64,000 bases of DNA from Dehalogenimonas sp. W. GTDB lineage: Bacteria; Chloroflexota; Dehalococcoidia; Dehalococcoidales; Dehalococcoidaceae. The notes beneath the pieces are model-generated. The model saw only the letters and a program-made list of their open reading frames with translations. It was not told the DNA's origin and made no database searches. This document shows, in pieces, positions 42,945-52,611 of this stretch. Every line of letters begins with the position of its first letter. The stretch's first letter is position 1. The translations under genes and the position numbers were made by a program. Location: NCBI RefSeq assembly GCF_037094495.1, contig NZ_CP146612.1:930001-994000 (forward strand), read 5' to 3'.

Positions 42945-43232
42945 ATGGCTATTGAACTGGTACACATCGGGTTCGGCAACATTCTGGCAATGAATCGCCT
43001 GATCGCCATCGCTCCGCCTAACTCCGCTCCAATAAAGCGGGTTATCCAGGAAAGCCGCGGCAAAGGGATGTTGATTGACATGACCAACGGCCGCAAGACC
43101 AAGGCGGTGTTATTTACTGATTCCGGGCATGTGGTGCTGGCCGCGCTAGCACCGGAAACGATTACCGGCAGGGTGACGGTTGGTCGTGGTGCGGCTAAAA
43201 CCGAAGTGGCCGAGGTTCCGCTTGACCTTTAG
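42945..43232 (+). CDS. remA: RemA-like protein (DUF370)
   Basis: This 95-residue protein matches the RemA/YlzA (DUF370) family of DNA-binding proteins: [18 protein letters not shown], then [28 protein letters not shown] (in pieces), with the conserved arginines of the DNA-binding ring. RemA controls matrix genes in Bacillus; in many other phyla it simply sits next to gmk, as here. The ATG at 42945 follows GGAAGAGGA. Its end overlaps the gmk start. Confidence 0.93.
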   Translation: MAIELVHIGFGNILAMNRLIAIAPPNSAPIKRVIQESRGKGMLIDMTNGRKTKAVLFTDSGHVVLAALAPETITGRVTVGRGAAKTEVAEVPLDL

Positions 43233-43833
43233 TCGGCCGAATTTATCGCCGGTCATGGTGGTATTGTCAGGGCCTTCCGGGGTCGGCAAGGACGCCGTGT
43301 TGGCGCGGATGAAGCATCAGGGATTATCCTTGGATTACATCACTACCGCTACCACCCGGCCGATACGTCCCAAAGAAATTGAAGGCCGGGACTATTATTT
43401 CTACAAAAAGGAAGATTTCCGCGCCCTCATTGATCAGGATGAATTGCTGGAATGGGCGGAAGTTTACGGCAATTATTACGGCGTGCCCAAGGCTCCGGTG
43501 CGTGAGTCATTAAAAAATGGCCGGGACGTCATGGTCAAGGTAGATGTTCAGGGGGCGGCCAGCATCAAGCGGATGGCGCCCGAGGCGATCTTCATCTTTC
43601 TGTTGCCGCCGTCTCTGGAGGAATTGAATAAGCGGTTGTCACACCGTCTGACCGAATCTCCGGAAACGCTCAAAAGGCGGCTTGATACAGCCCCAAAGGA
43701 ATTGGCTGAGCTTCAGATGTTTGATTACTTTGTGGTCAATGAAGAAGGCCGGATTGACCAGGCTGTTGACACCATTTCGGCTATTATTACTGCTGAAAAA
43801 GCCCGGATTCATCCTCGCCGGATTGACCTTTAG
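43222..43833 (+). CDS. gmk: Guanylate kinase
   Basis: This protein of about 203 residues phosphorylates GMP to GDP. It has the P-loop GPSGVGKD, the GMP-binding [18 protein letters not shown] region and the late [14 protein letters not shown] segment. The start is best placed at a TTG at 43222, 6 nt after GAGG and overlapping the remA end; an ATG at 43255 lacks a ribosome binding site. The remA-gmk order is common in Gram-positive-type genomes. Confidence 0.95.
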   Translation: MTFSRPNLSPVMVVLSGPSGVGKDAVLARMKHQGLSLDYITTATTRPIRPKEIEGRDYYFYKKEDFRALIDQDELLEWAEVYGNYYGVPKAPVRESLKNGRDVMVKVDVQGAASIKRMAPEAIFIFLLPPSLEELNKRLSHRLTESPETLKRRLDTAPKELAELQMFDYFVVNEEGRIDQAVDTISAIITAEKARIHPRRIDL

Positions 43834-43855
43834 CACAGCCGAAAACCGCGCTAAA

Positions 43856-44854
43856 TCAGAATAGCTTCAGGATTGAAGCCACGAGAAAGGCCAGTGCGCC
43901 GCAGGCCGGAAAAGTCACCACCCAGGCGGTTAGAATATTGCCTGCCACGCTCCAGCGCACCGCCGAAAAACGGCGGGTGGCCCCGACGCCCATAATAGCT
44001 GCGCTCATTGAATGGGTGGTGCTGACCGGAATACCCAGATTGGACGCCAGTTCAATGATGCCGGCCGCGCCGGTCTGAGCGACAAAGCCTTGCGCCGGTT
44101 TCAGGTTGGTGACTCGGAAACCCAGCGTCTTCATTACCCTCCAGCCGCCGATAGCGGTGCCCATACTGATGGCTGTCGCCGACACGATGATAACCCACCA
44201 CGGAATGCCGTCCCATAATCCGCTGTTGCCGGTGTAAATCACCAGGGCCATGGTGATAACGCCGATAGGCATCTGCCCATCATTTTTACCGTGGGTATAG
44301 GCCATAAACATAGAGGACAGCACCTGACCGTTGGAAAAGATGTGACGGATTCTTGAAGGCAGACTGTCCTTGAACAACCAGTAGACCGCCAGCATCAGGA
44401 AGAAGGCTCCGACAAAACCCAGCATCGGCGCGGTGAATACCGCCGAGATGATTTTACCCAAGACAGTTATATTCACAGCGTCAAAACCGCCCACTGCCAG
44501 GCCGGCAAAAGCCAGACCGGACACCAGGCCATGGGTCAGGCTGATTGGCAGGCCGAAAAAGGTAGCCGCACCGCCCCAAATCACAATAGCCGCCAGGGCG
44601 GCGATGATAACATTAAAGGTGATGAACTCGGGATGCAGGATGCCCTTGCCGATAGTGGCGGCGACAGCGGTGCCGGTGGCCGCGCCCAGCAGGTTGGCGA
44701 AAGCCGCCATGATAATGGCCGTCCGTGGCGACAGCACCCGGGTGCCGACGACGGTGGCGATGGCGTTGGCGGCATCGTTCATGCCGTTAACGAAGCCGAG
44801 ACCAACAGCCAGGACAACGATAAAGATTAGAACGCCTAAAGCGGCTTCAGGCAT
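43856..44854 (-). CDS. pit: Inorganic phosphate transporter PiT
   Basis: This 332-residue membrane protein of the PiT family carries both signature repeats: GFVNGMNDAANAIATVVGTRVLSPR (partly shown) near the N-terminus and AYTHGKNDGQMPIGVIT in the second half, followed by PVSTTHSMSAAIMGVG. It moves phosphate by symport with H+ or Na+. It overlaps the upstream DUF47 gene by 8 nt; this pairing is typical of Pit systems. Confidence 0.95.
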   Translation of the reverse strand: MPEAALGVLIFIVVLAVGLGFVNGMNDAANAIATVVGTRVLSPRTAIIMAAFANLLGAATGTAVAATIGKGILHPEFITFNVIIAALAAIVIWGGAATFFGLPISLTHGLVSGLAFAGLAVGGFDAVNITVLGKIISAVFTAPMLGFVGAFFLMLAVYWLFKDSLPSRIRHIFSNGQVLSSMFMAYTHGKNDGQMPIGVITMALVIYTGNSGLWDGIPWWVIIVSATAISMGTAIGGWRVMKTLGFRVTNLKPAQGFVAQTGAAGIIELASNLGIPVSTTHSMSAAIMGVGATRRFSAVRWSVAGNILTAWVVTFPACGALAFLVASILKLF

Positions 44855-45473
44855 TCTTCAGGGCAACCCCTTCAAAAACGTTGGCCACGTCTTCGCAACG
44901 GTCAGTAGCGCTCTCCATGGCTTCAAAAATCTCTCGCCATTTGATTACGTCGGCCATATTCTGTTCGTCAAATAATTCCACCAGCGCCGCCCGGAACTCC
45001 TGGTCGGCCAGATTCTCCAGCCGGTTGATTTCAATACAGTGTTCAAACAGTTTTTTCATGGTAGCGGTTTTGCGGAGTTTGGGCGCCGCGGCGGCTATTT
45101 CCCGGGCGGCCGTGACAATCAGCCCGGCCAGGCTCTGGACCCGGGGGCCGGGTGTGCCGACTTTATACAGCAGCATATAGTCCGCCGAGGAGTGAATAAG
45201 ATCGGTAACATCATCCATGGAATGAGCCAGCAGGGCGATGTCTTCGCGGTCAAAGGGGGTGACGAAGCTGCGGTGCAGCAGGGCGATGATCTGGTGGGTG
45301 ACTGAGTCTCCGGCGTGCTCCAGGTCGGCTATTTTGGATATTTTATCCGGTACATCACGCCAGTCATCTACCAGATCCTTGAAGGCAACGGCAATCTCCA
45401 CCATATTGGCGGCGGCAGCCTCAATAAGATCAAAAAATTTTTCCTCACGGGGCATAAGTGAAAGCTTGACCAC
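44847..45473 (-). CDS. DUF47 / Pit accessory PhoU-like protein
   Basis: This 208-residue, mostly helical protein belongs to the DUF47 (PhoU-like) family. E/DxxxD-type acidic patches that bind metals in PhoU relatives are visible (IADLEHAGDSVTHQ, EDIALLAHSMDDVTDL and WREIFEAMESATDRCEDVANV, partly shown). It is the first gene of the operon with pit and probably regulates phosphate transport through it. Confidence 0.92.
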   Translation of the reverse strand: MVKLSLMPREEKFFDLIEAAAANMVEIAVAFKDLVDDWRDVPDKISKIADLEHAGDSVTHQIIALLHRSFVTPFDREDIALLAHSMDDVTDLIHSSADYMLLYKVGTPGPRVQSLAGLIVTAAREIAAAAPKLRKTATMKKLFEHCIEINRLENLADQEFRAALVELFDEQNMADVIKWREIFEAMESATDRCEDVANVFEGVALKNA

Positions 45474-45571
45474 CGGCGCCTCCAGGCTTCAGATTAGACA
45501 ATTACTTAATAGCTGTTATGATAATAGGAAAGAGCTAAAAAAACAACCGTTAATTTCGCTCAGGAACAACC

Positions 45572-46507
45572 ATGCAGCAACACACGCACTCCCATTCCGC
45601 CGGTGGCCGGTTGAAGTTGGGAATCATCATCTCCAGCTTAATATTCTTAGCCGAGATAATCGGTGGATTATTAGCCAATAGTCTGGCGCTGCTGTCAGAC
45701 GCCGGTCATGTCCTGACTGACATCGTGGCGCTGTCGCTTTCAGCCTACGCCCTGCGTCAGGCCCAGAGACCCCCAGACCACCGCATGACCTTCGGTTATC
45801 ACCGGTTGGGGGTTGTGGTGGCGGTAGTCAATGCCCTGGCGATCTTCGGCATCGCCGGTTTTATTATCTATGAGGCGGTACAACGTCTGCAGGCACCGCC
45901 GGATGTGGACAGCCCCGTCATGCTGGGTGTGGCGGTCATCGGTCTGACGGCCAATCTGGTGGTGGCATTTTGGTTGCGGGAAGCGCAGAAAGAAAGTATC
46001 AATATTAAGAGTGCTTTCCTTCATGTCGTCGGCGACGCACTGGCTTCAATCGGAGTCATCATCGGGGCGATAATCATCATGCTTACCGGTCTGACGGCCG
46101 CTGATGCCGTCGTCAGCGTGGTTATTGCCCTGATAATTGCGGTTTCCGCCTGGGGGATTCTGTCCGAAGCGGTCAAGGTATTATTGGAGGCGGCGCCCGG
46201 TCATGTCAACCTGGTGGTGCTGGCCGGGGAGATTGCAGCAATTCCGGGTGTTGAAGGTGTTCACGACCTTCATGTCTGGAGCCTGACGCCTCAGCTCCAT
46301 GCTCTTTCGGCTCACATTGTCATCGGCGACCGGATGACCTCGGAAACGGCCAGAGTCAGGGGTGACGTAGAACGGCTGCTGGGCGACCAATATGGCATAA
46401 CCCACACAACTTTACAGGTTGAATGCCTTAATTGCGGCCCGGGTGGAATTCTCTGTAATCCGGAGAACGGCAATCACCTGTTGCCGCCACACCAACCAGA
46501 TCAATGA
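45572..46507 (+). CDS. Cation diffusion facilitator, CzcD/ZitB-like
   Basis: This 311-residue efflux protein starts with a histidine-rich tail (QQHTHSHSAGG) and has six membrane helices. The metal sites are the paired HxxxD-type motifs LLSDAGHVLTD in helix 2 and AFLHVVGDALAS in helix 5, the ZnT/CzcD pattern, followed by a cytoplasmic domain with VEGVHDLHVWSLTP. It exports zinc or a similar ion by proton antiport. It is transcribed divergently from the DUF47-pit operon. Confidence 0.93.
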   Translation: MQQHTHSHSAGGRLKLGIIISSLIFLAEIIGGLLANSLALLSDAGHVLTDIVALSLSAYALRQAQRPPDHRMTFGYHRLGVVVAVVNALAIFGIAGFIIYEAVQRLQAPPDVDSPVMLGVAVIGLTANLVVAFWLREAQKESINIKSAFLHVVGDALASIGVIIGAIIIMLTGLTAADAVVSVVIALIIAVSAWGILSEAVKVLLEAAPGHVNLVVLAGEIAAIPGVEGVHDLHVWSLTPQLHALSAHIVIGDRMTSETARVRGDVERLLGDQYGITHTTLQVECLNCGPGGILCNPENGNHLLPPHQPDQ

Positions 46508-46605
46508 CCGCTGGAATCGTCATGGGGTTGACATCACCACAGTTAAGGCCTAAAATGCCCCTTCAGTTGAATATGACGATACAAAGCAAATCGCTTGAGA
46601 GGGTC

Positions 46606-46761
46606 ATGAAAACAGAATCATACGTTCCGGGGCAAGCTACAACCCCCCGCCCCGGCGACCGTGTCATCCGCATCCATCGTCAATCCTCCGGTAAATTGTC
46701 AGGCTTTCTGCATCATGTGGCATCCCTGCTGCATCTGGGGAGAACGCCGAGGGTCAGGTAA
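46606..46761 (+). CDS. Small hypothetical protein before trkA
   Basis: This 51-residue, basic, histidine-containing peptide begins MKTESYVPGQATTPRPGDRV. A GAGAGGG sequence lies just before the ATG at 46606 and its stop directly abuts the trkA start, which suggests coupling. A longer frame begins at 46504, overlapping the preceding gene. I do not recognise it; it could be a leader peptide or chance. Confidence 0.4.
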   Translation: MKTESYVPGQATTPRPGDRVIRIHRQSSGKLSGFLHHVASLLHLGRTPRVR

Positions 46762-48126
46762 ATGAGGATCATTATTGCCGGCGGCGGGGTCGTTGGTTCC
46801 AATATCGCCGAGCTGCTGTCCGTTGAAAATCATGACGTAGTGGTCATTGAAGAATCAGCCGCTCTGGTGGAAACAATTCAACGCCAACTTGATGTGCAGG
46901 TAATCAAGGGTAATGCGGCGACGCCACGGATTCTGCGCGAGGTTGAGGCCAACCGTGCTGACCTGGTACTCGCAGTTACCGATTCCGATGAAACCAACAT
47001 GGTTATCTGTTTCATCGCCAAGGAAATGGGAGCCGCCCGGACTGCCGCCCGTATTCGCAATCCTGATTACAGCGGTTATTTTCAGCTGCCGGCTAAAAGT
47101 CCCGGCGCGACCCGGCGTATCGTGCGGCCCAAGAGCCTGGGTATTGACATATTTATCAACCCGGAAGCCGAGATGGCTGCGGAAATCCTGTCCATTTTAG
47201 CCGGGTTCTACTCTACCCCGGCTGAACAGTTCGGTGATGGAGTGGTGCAACTACGCGAATTCAAGGTTGAAGACCAGTCGCTGTTTGACAAAAAGCTTGC
47301 TGATATTAAAGACTCCATCCCGTTTCATATCGTGGCGGTCGGCCACTCTGACGGCGGCGTCATTGCTCGACCGGATGTAGTACTACATGAAGGTGATACC
47401 ATCTATATTGCCGCCGCCGGCGACCAACTGGAGAGACTGGGGCGGATATTTGCGATTCCCAAGCGGCCGACCCGCAGTGTCGCTGTTATCGGCGGCGGTC
47501 GGGTCGGATGTCTGGTAGCCGAAGGTCTGGCGCGGCGGGGTGTCCGGGTCAAACTGGTGGAGCGTGATCAGGATAAAGCCGAAGAGATCGCTGCTAAACT
47601 GGAAAATATTTCCGTACTGCAGGGTGACCCCACTGAACGTGATTTTTTGGTGCAGCAGGGCATCGGCAATGCCGATGCGGTTGTCGCGGCCACCGAAAAT
47701 GATGAACTTAATATTCTAGCCAGTCTGCTGGCCAAAAACCTCGGCGTTGGCCGTACTTTGACGGTAATTAATAAACCGGACTATATTCCTCTGGCTGAGG
47801 CCGCCGGCATTGATGTGGCGGGGTCTCCAGCTATCATTGCGGCGCGGAAGATTGCCCATTATGTTTTGCGTGGCGGCGCGATCGCTGCTGCGGTATTGGA
47901 ACAATCTACTCTGGAAGCGATTGAGTTCGTGGTTACCCCCGTGGCGGCACTGGCCGGAAAGATGCTGTCGGAGGTGACCATTCCCGACGAATCAGTCGTT
48001 GCGGCCATTATCAGGAACGGGCGGCCTGTCGTGCCGCCGGATGACGGCGTTATTGAATCCGGTGACCACATTCTGATGATTTCCACCCTGGCGGCGATCC
48101 CGGCAGTGGAGAACCTGTTCAAGTAA
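46762..48126 (+). CDS. trkA: Trk potassium uptake regulator TrkA
   Basis: This 454-residue cytoplasmic protein has two RCK units in tandem, each with a Rossmann NAD(H)-binding part (GGGVVGSNIAEL at residue 5; GGGRVGCLVAEG near 242) and a TrkA-C ligand-binding part. It gates the TrkH channel. The trkH gene follows after 7 nt. Confidence 0.96.
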   Translation: MRIIIAGGGVVGSNIAELLSVENHDVVVIEESAALVETIQRQLDVQVIKGNAATPRILREVEANRADLVLAVTDSDETNMVICFIAKEMGAARTAARIRNPDYSGYFQLPAKSPGATRRIVRPKSLGIDIFINPEAEMAAEILSILAGFYSTPAEQFGDGVVQLREFKVEDQSLFDKKLADIKDSIPFHIVAVGHSDGGVIARPDVVLHEGDTIYIAAAGDQLERLGRIFAIPKRPTRSVAVIGGGRVGCLVAEGLARRGVRVKLVERDQDKAEEIAAKLENISVLQGDPTERDFLVQQGIGNADAVVAATENDELNILASLLAKNLGVGRTLTVINKPDYIPLAEAAGIDVAGSPAIIAARKIAHYVLRGGAIAAAVLEQSTLEAIEFVVTPVAALAGKMLSEVTIPDESVVAAIIRNGRPVVPPDDGVIESGDHILMISTLAAIPAVENLFK

Positions 48127-48133
48127 CACGGTT

Positions 48134-49585
48134 ATGAACTTAATCACCATCGTTCATTTTCTAAGTCTGCTGGTCACGCTGCTGGGCGGTGTGATGGCCG
48201 TACCGACGGCCCTTAGTCTGGTTCAGGGCGAACCATCAGCCGGCGCCATGTCGGCGGCTACGATTATTACGACCTTCGGTGGCGGGTTGGTTTTCCTCTT
48301 GACCCGTTCCCGGCGTCAGAAACTGGCCCAGCGCGATGTTTTTGTCCTTGTCGTTGCTGCCTGGGTGGCGGCTTGCATATTCGGGGCGTTACCGTATTAC
48401 TTCTCCGGAGCGCTTCCGACTTTTCTGGATGCCTTTTTTGAAGCAATGAGCGGCTTCACCACCACCGGGGCCACGGTGATGACGCACATCAGCGATCAGT
48501 CCCAGGGTATTCTGCTGTGGCGTTCCCTTACCCAGTGGTTGGGCGGCATGGGCATCATCACTCTCTTTGTCGCTTTATTCCCACTGCTGGGCATTGGTGC
48601 CGCGCAAATGGCCGATGCCGAGATGCCGGGAGAAGCCGGCGAGCGAATGACCTCCCGTATCCGGGAGACCGCCAAAGTATTGTGGCTAATTTACATCAGT
48701 TTTACTGTTCTGTGTTTCGGTTCGTTGATGGTCGCCGGATTACCCCTTTTTGACAGCGTTAATATTTCACTGACCACTTTACCCACCGGTGGCTTTGCGC
48801 CGGTCAATCTGAGTATTGAGGAATACGGCAATACCGCGGTGCAGCTTATCGTTAATTTCTTCATGCTGCTGGCTGGTATCAATTTTGCCCTGTTCTACTA
48901 TCTTTTTATGAAGCGAAAGCCGGGCAAGCTTTTCAAAAACCCTGAGTTTCAGCTTTACATAGGGCTGATGGCGGCGGCAATATTGTTCATTACCTTTAAC
49001 CTGGTGGTTAACGATGTGATGCCGTTTGCCGATGCCCTGCGACAGGGCAGTTTTCAAGCCACCTCCATCATGACGACTACCGGTTATACCAGCGCCAATT
49101 ATGATACCTGGCCGGTTTTCAGCCGAGCGATAATTCTGATGTTGATGGTCGTTGGCGGCTCAGCCGGGGCAACCGCCGGCGGTATTAAGGTTATCCGGCT
49201 GCTGGTTCTCATCAAGTATTCTTATCGCCGGGTGGTACTAGCCTTCAACCCCAACGCAGTTATCCCCTTGAAGGTTGGTGATACGGTCATGCCGGAAAAA
49301 ACCGTCTCCCGGATTATGAGCCTGACCGTGCTGTATCTGGCCATTCTCTGGGGCGGCTTTTTGGTGATGAGTGCGCTTGGCCTTGATATTGAAACCGCTT
49401 TATCGGCAGTTGTCTCCGCTATTTCCAATGTCGGTCCCGGTCTGGGCGGCGTCGGTCCCTACGAAAACTTTGCCTGGATACCGGATGCCGGCAAGGGAGT
49501 ATTGATCGTATTGATGCTGGCCGGGCGGCTGGAACTGTTTACCCTGCTGGTGCTGTTTGTACCATCATTCTGGCGGCGGTATTAA
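48134..49585 (+). CDS. trkH: Trk potassium uptake membrane subunit TrkH
   Basis: This 483-residue membrane protein has four P-loop/helix repeats of the TrkH/KtrB superfamily, with selectivity-filter glycines visible in SGFTTTGATVM, LTTLPTGGFAPVN, MTTTGYTSANYDTW and ISNVGPGLGGVGPY. The LGGMGIITLFVALFP segment is also typical. With TrkA it forms the potassium importer. It ends 18 nt from a convergent cation-efflux gene. Confidence 0.96.
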   Translation: MNLITIVHFLSLLVTLLGGVMAVPTALSLVQGEPSAGAMSAATIITTFGGGLVFLLTRSRRQKLAQRDVFVLVVAAWVAACIFGALPYYFSGALPTFLDAFFEAMSGFTTTGATVMTHISDQSQGILLWRSLTQWLGGMGIITLFVALFPLLGIGAAQMADAEMPGEAGERMTSRIRETAKVLWLIYISFTVLCFGSLMVAGLPLFDSVNISLTTLPTGGFAPVNLSIEEYGNTAVQLIVNFFMLLAGINFALFYYLFMKRKPGKLFKNPEFQLYIGLMAAAILFITFNLVVNDVMPFADALRQGSFQATSIMTTTGYTSANYDTWPVFSRAIILMLMVVGGSAGATAGGIKVIRLLVLIKYSYRRVVLAFNPNAVIPLKVGDTVMPEKTVSRIMSLTVLYLAILWGGFLVMSALGLDIETALSAVVSAISNVGPGLGGVGPYENFAWIPDAGKGVLIVLMLAGRLELFTLLVLFVPSFWRRY

Positions 49586-49603
49586 GCCACATGGATTCAG
49601 TTA

Positions 49604-50539
49604 TTAACCTGCTTGCCGCCGGGGTTTCTTTCTGGTTTTTCTTTCCGGACAGGTAACGGCGCACAGGGGACAATTTTCATCTTCGCATGGTTCAACATGC
49701 AACGTAATTTCCAGCATCGGCAGTCTTGATTTCAGGTCTTCCTCCAGGTGGTCGCATACCCGATGGGCTTCGTCAACCGACAGATATCGGGGCATGACCA
49801 GATGGAGTTCGGCAAAACGCTGGGAGCCCGCCTTACGGGTGCGGAGGCCATGGAAACCGGCCAGTTTCTCCCGATGAGCGTTGATAATGTCGGCAATTAC
49901 TGCCTGTTCTTCATCCGGCAGCCCGGTATCAACGATACTGCCGAACGATTTCCGGAGAATATCATAAGCCGCCTTGATGATGATGAGCGCTACAAAGATA
50001 GCAATCACCGGGTCCAGAATCTCCAATCCGGTTAACTGGACCAGCGCCAATCCGATCAGTACCCCGGCAGAGGTCATGACATCCGTCCTCAGGTGCTGGC
50101 CGTCAGCTTCCAGGGCTACAGACTCCGTGGCTTTGGCGACCTTGAATAGTCGGCGGCTGACCAGGGTATTGGCGACGACCGAAACCAGCATGACTGCAAT
50201 ACCCCAGCCCAGCATTTCTACCGCCGCATTGTGCAGGATGCGGTTGACTGCCTCGTATATTATCCACACGGCGGCGATAAAAATCAGTACCGCTTCAATA
50301 GTGCCGGACACATTTTCCCACTTGCCGTGACCGAACGGGTGCTCCTGGTCAGCCGGCTTGTCGGCGGCACGCACCCCGAAAAAAGCGATTATGGCCGCCA
50401 CCAGATCCAGGGCGGAATGAATTGCCTCGGCCAGGATGCTGACGGCACCGGTCATGATGCCGGCGATCACCTTCAGGATGATCAGAGCGGCATTGGAGGC
50501 GACGGAAATAGCGGCGGTGCGGCTTTTCAGGTGACTCAT
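49604..50539 (-). CDS. Cation diffusion facilitator, FieF-like
   Basis: This 311-residue protein is a second CDF efflux pump, distinct from the one at 45572. It has the iron/zinc/manganese-type sites ILAEAIHSALDLVAA in helix 2 and ALEADGQHLRTDVMTS in helix 5, plus DQEHPFGHGKWEN after helix 2, as in FieF/MntE proteins. The tail is cysteine-rich (CEDENCPLCAVTC), which may add a metal site. It is divergent from the rubrerythrin gene. Confidence 0.93.
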   Translation of the reverse strand: MSHLKSRTAAISVASNAALIILKVIAGIMTGAVSILAEAIHSALDLVAAIIAFFGVRAADKPADQEHPFGHGKWENVSGTIEAVLIFIAAVWIIYEAVNRILHNAAVEMLGWGIAVMLVSVVANTLVSRRLFKVAKATESVALEADGQHLRTDVMTSAGVLIGLALVQLTGLEILDPVIAIFVALIIIKAAYDILRKSFGSIVDTGLPDEEQAVIADIINAHREKLAGFHGLRTRKAGSQRFAELHLVMPRYLSVDEAHRVCDHLEEDLKSRLPMLEITLHVEPCEDENCPLCAVTCPERKTRKKPRRQAG

Positions 50540-50691
50540 TAATCCTTATCCAAGAATATTTTAGGCCTTCAAATATCGGGCCAAAGTGGAAAAATGTCAA
50601 ATTAGTTCATTCGGCAATGATACGCGGGGATTAGGGCTTGGCTGCCAGGCCGCCATCGGTTATTATTTACAAGGTATTAAGGAGGGATGTT

Positions 50692-51192
50692 ATGGGAAAC
50701 ACGGAACAGAATCTGGCCGCCGCTTTTGCTGGAGAAAGCCAGGCCAGCCGGAAATACTTGTTTTTTGCTGAGAAAGCCGAGACGGAGGGATTGCCTCAGA
50801 TAGCCCGCCTCTTCCGGGCAGCTTCAGAGGCCGAGACGGTTCATGCCCGGAACCATTTGAGGGTTATCAAGGGGATTGAGGACACGTCGTCAAACCTCAA
50901 GGCGGCCATCAGCGGGGAACAGCATGAATTCAGCTCCATGTATCCGGATTTCATTGAGCAGGCCCGGAAAGAGGGACAGGAGCGGGCTGAACTCAGTTTT
51001 CAGAGTGCCAATGCGGTAGAAAAAATCCATCATTCACTCTTCCAGAAGGCTTTGAATGACGTCGGCCTGGGGATGAAAATTGAAGAGAAACCGTATTTTG
51101 TCTGCCAGGTCTGCGGCAATACCGTCCTTGAGGTGCCGGATAATTGCCCCATTTGCAACGCGCCCCGGACGTCATTCAAAAAGGTTGATTAA
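50692..51192 (+). CDS. rbr: Rubrerythrin
   Basis: This 166-residue non-haem iron protein reduces hydrogen peroxide in anaerobes. The four-helix di-iron domain shows repeated ExxH-type ligands (AGESQASRKYLFFAEKAE, SEAETVHARNH, VEKIHHSLF) and the rubredoxin-like C-terminus has CQVCGN and CPICNAP for a single iron. The ATG at 50692 is preceded by a strong AAGGAGGGA; an in-frame start at 50638 is not needed. Confidence 0.97.
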   Translation: MGNTEQNLAAAFAGESQASRKYLFFAEKAETEGLPQIARLFRAASEAETVHARNHLRVIKGIEDTSSNLKAAISGEQHEFSSMYPDFIEQARKEGQERAELSFQSANAVEKIHHSLFQKALNDVGLGMKIEEKPYFVCQVCGNTVLEVPDNCPICNAPRTSFKKVD

Positions 51193-51196
51193 ACCG

Positions 51197-52492
51197 CTAC
51201 AGCCGGTTTATTGAGTCTTCTCCCGGCTGGGCGAGAAAAGCCAGCCGGGAAACAACGAAGTCTGCTTCTTCGGTGCGGCTGGTGATTCGGCCGTCCAGCC
51301 GCCGGTCCCTTATCTCTTCCAGTAATCGTCCGATTTCAGGCCCGCGGGGGACGCCCATCGCCTGTAACTCATCTCCGGTAAGTTGCGGGGCAACCTGAGC
51401 CCAAACGGAAATGAACTCCTGGATGTTCCGGCGGGCGCGGTCCGGCAGCGGAGTCGCCAGGGCGGCCTGCAATACCGTTGTATCCAGCCCGGCCAGCAGT
51501 GCCGTCAAACGGGATGGCGCCGCCTGGATTGAATTCAGCAGGGGCAGCCCTTCACCGATGACGGTGGACTCTGCCAGTACCCGATACTGTTTTCGGGTTA
51601 AGCGGAGCGTTTTGGCCAGCGCCTCTTTCTGCTGAGGGGTCAGGCGCCAGCACAGGAGCGCCAGGTACAGAAGGGGCGACGGTTCCCCAAACAACAACCT
51701 GGCCTGTTGAAAGGCGGCTGCCAGCCAGGCGTCGCCCTGAAAGACGGGGTGCCATAATTTGAGTAATCCCAGGCTATCGGCCCGCTGAAGGGCTTTCTCC
51801 GGTTCCGGTTCGCCAAGAGCGCATTCTAGTTCGTAGCGCTGCCGGTCCGGCGTAATTGCGGTAATCATGCCCCGATCCCGCTGGAAAAGTTTGAGGGTTT
51901 CGGCTTCCAGCGTGAATCCCAGCCGTTGTTCGTAACGCACCGCCCGCCATAATCGGGTGGCGTCGTCAATAAAACTGTGGGGATGGAGGACCCGAATCAG
52001 CCCGGCGTTCAGGTCGTCCCGGCCGTGGTGAAGGTCAATCAATTCCCCGCAATCATCCGCATTCAGCGATATCGCCATGGCGTTGATACTGAAATCCCGT
52101 CGTATCAGATCGGCCCTGATAGGGCCCGGTCGCACCGTTGGCAGGGCGCCGGGACGGGCGTAGGTTTCCGCCCGGCTGCGGGCCAGGTCCAGGTGATAGC
52201 CGTTCAATAGAAGCCGGGCGGTATTGAAGCGGTGATGCACCGTTACCTGTTCATCACTGGTTGCCAGTGCCTTAGCCAGTTCAATGGCGTCGCCTTCCAC
52301 GGACAGGTCCAGGTCAAAGCCGGACCGGCCCAGCAGGATATCCCGCACTGCCCCGCCAACCAGATAGACCCGGTAGCCGTGCTCCGCAGCAGCGGTTGTG
52401 GCCCGGCGCAGAAGGCCTGCGGCCAGCGGGGGCAAGGCCTGTGTCAGTTTTTCGGCGAGATTTGTCGGCATTTCCATGTTTTGTCGGGACAT
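51197..52492 (-). CDS. cca: CCA-adding tRNA nucleotidyltransferase / poly(A) polymerase family
   Basis: This 431-residue class II nucleotidyltransferase has the catalytic head VYLVGGAVRDILLG followed by FDLDLSVEGDA with the two metal-binding aspartates, and the RRDFSINAMA and RAVRYEQRLGFTLE motifs. It completes or repairs the CCA end of tRNA, or adds poly(A); sequence alone does not separate these well. It converges with rubrerythrin, 4 nt apart. Confidence 0.92.
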   Translation of the reverse strand: MSRQNMEMPTNLAEKLTQALPPLAAGLLRRATTAAAEHGYRVYLVGGAVRDILLGRSGFDLDLSVEGDAIELAKALATSDEQVTVHHRFNTARLLLNGYHLDLARSRAETYARPGALPTVRPGPIRADLIRRDFSINAMAISLNADDCGELIDLHHGRDDLNAGLIRVLHPHSFIDDATRLWRAVRYEQRLGFTLEAETLKLFQRDRGMITAITPDRQRYELECALGEPEPEKALQRADSLGLLKLWHPVFQGDAWLAAAFQQARLLFGEPSPLLYLALLCWRLTPQQKEALAKTLRLTRKQYRVLAESTVIGEGLPLLNSIQAAPSRLTALLAGLDTTVLQAALATPLPDRARRNIQEFISVWAQVAPQLTGDELQAMGVPRGPEIGRLLEEIRDRRLDGRITSRTEEADFVVSRLAFLAQPGEDSINRL

Positions 52493-52611
52493 ATTATAGC
52501 ATGGAGGTTTAACAATTTGGCGTTGTGCCGGTTCCGAGGGGCGAACCGTTTAATACCGAGCGGAATAATAATAATAATCTTATTTATGGCTGAATTTCCT
52601 TGATTAGGCGG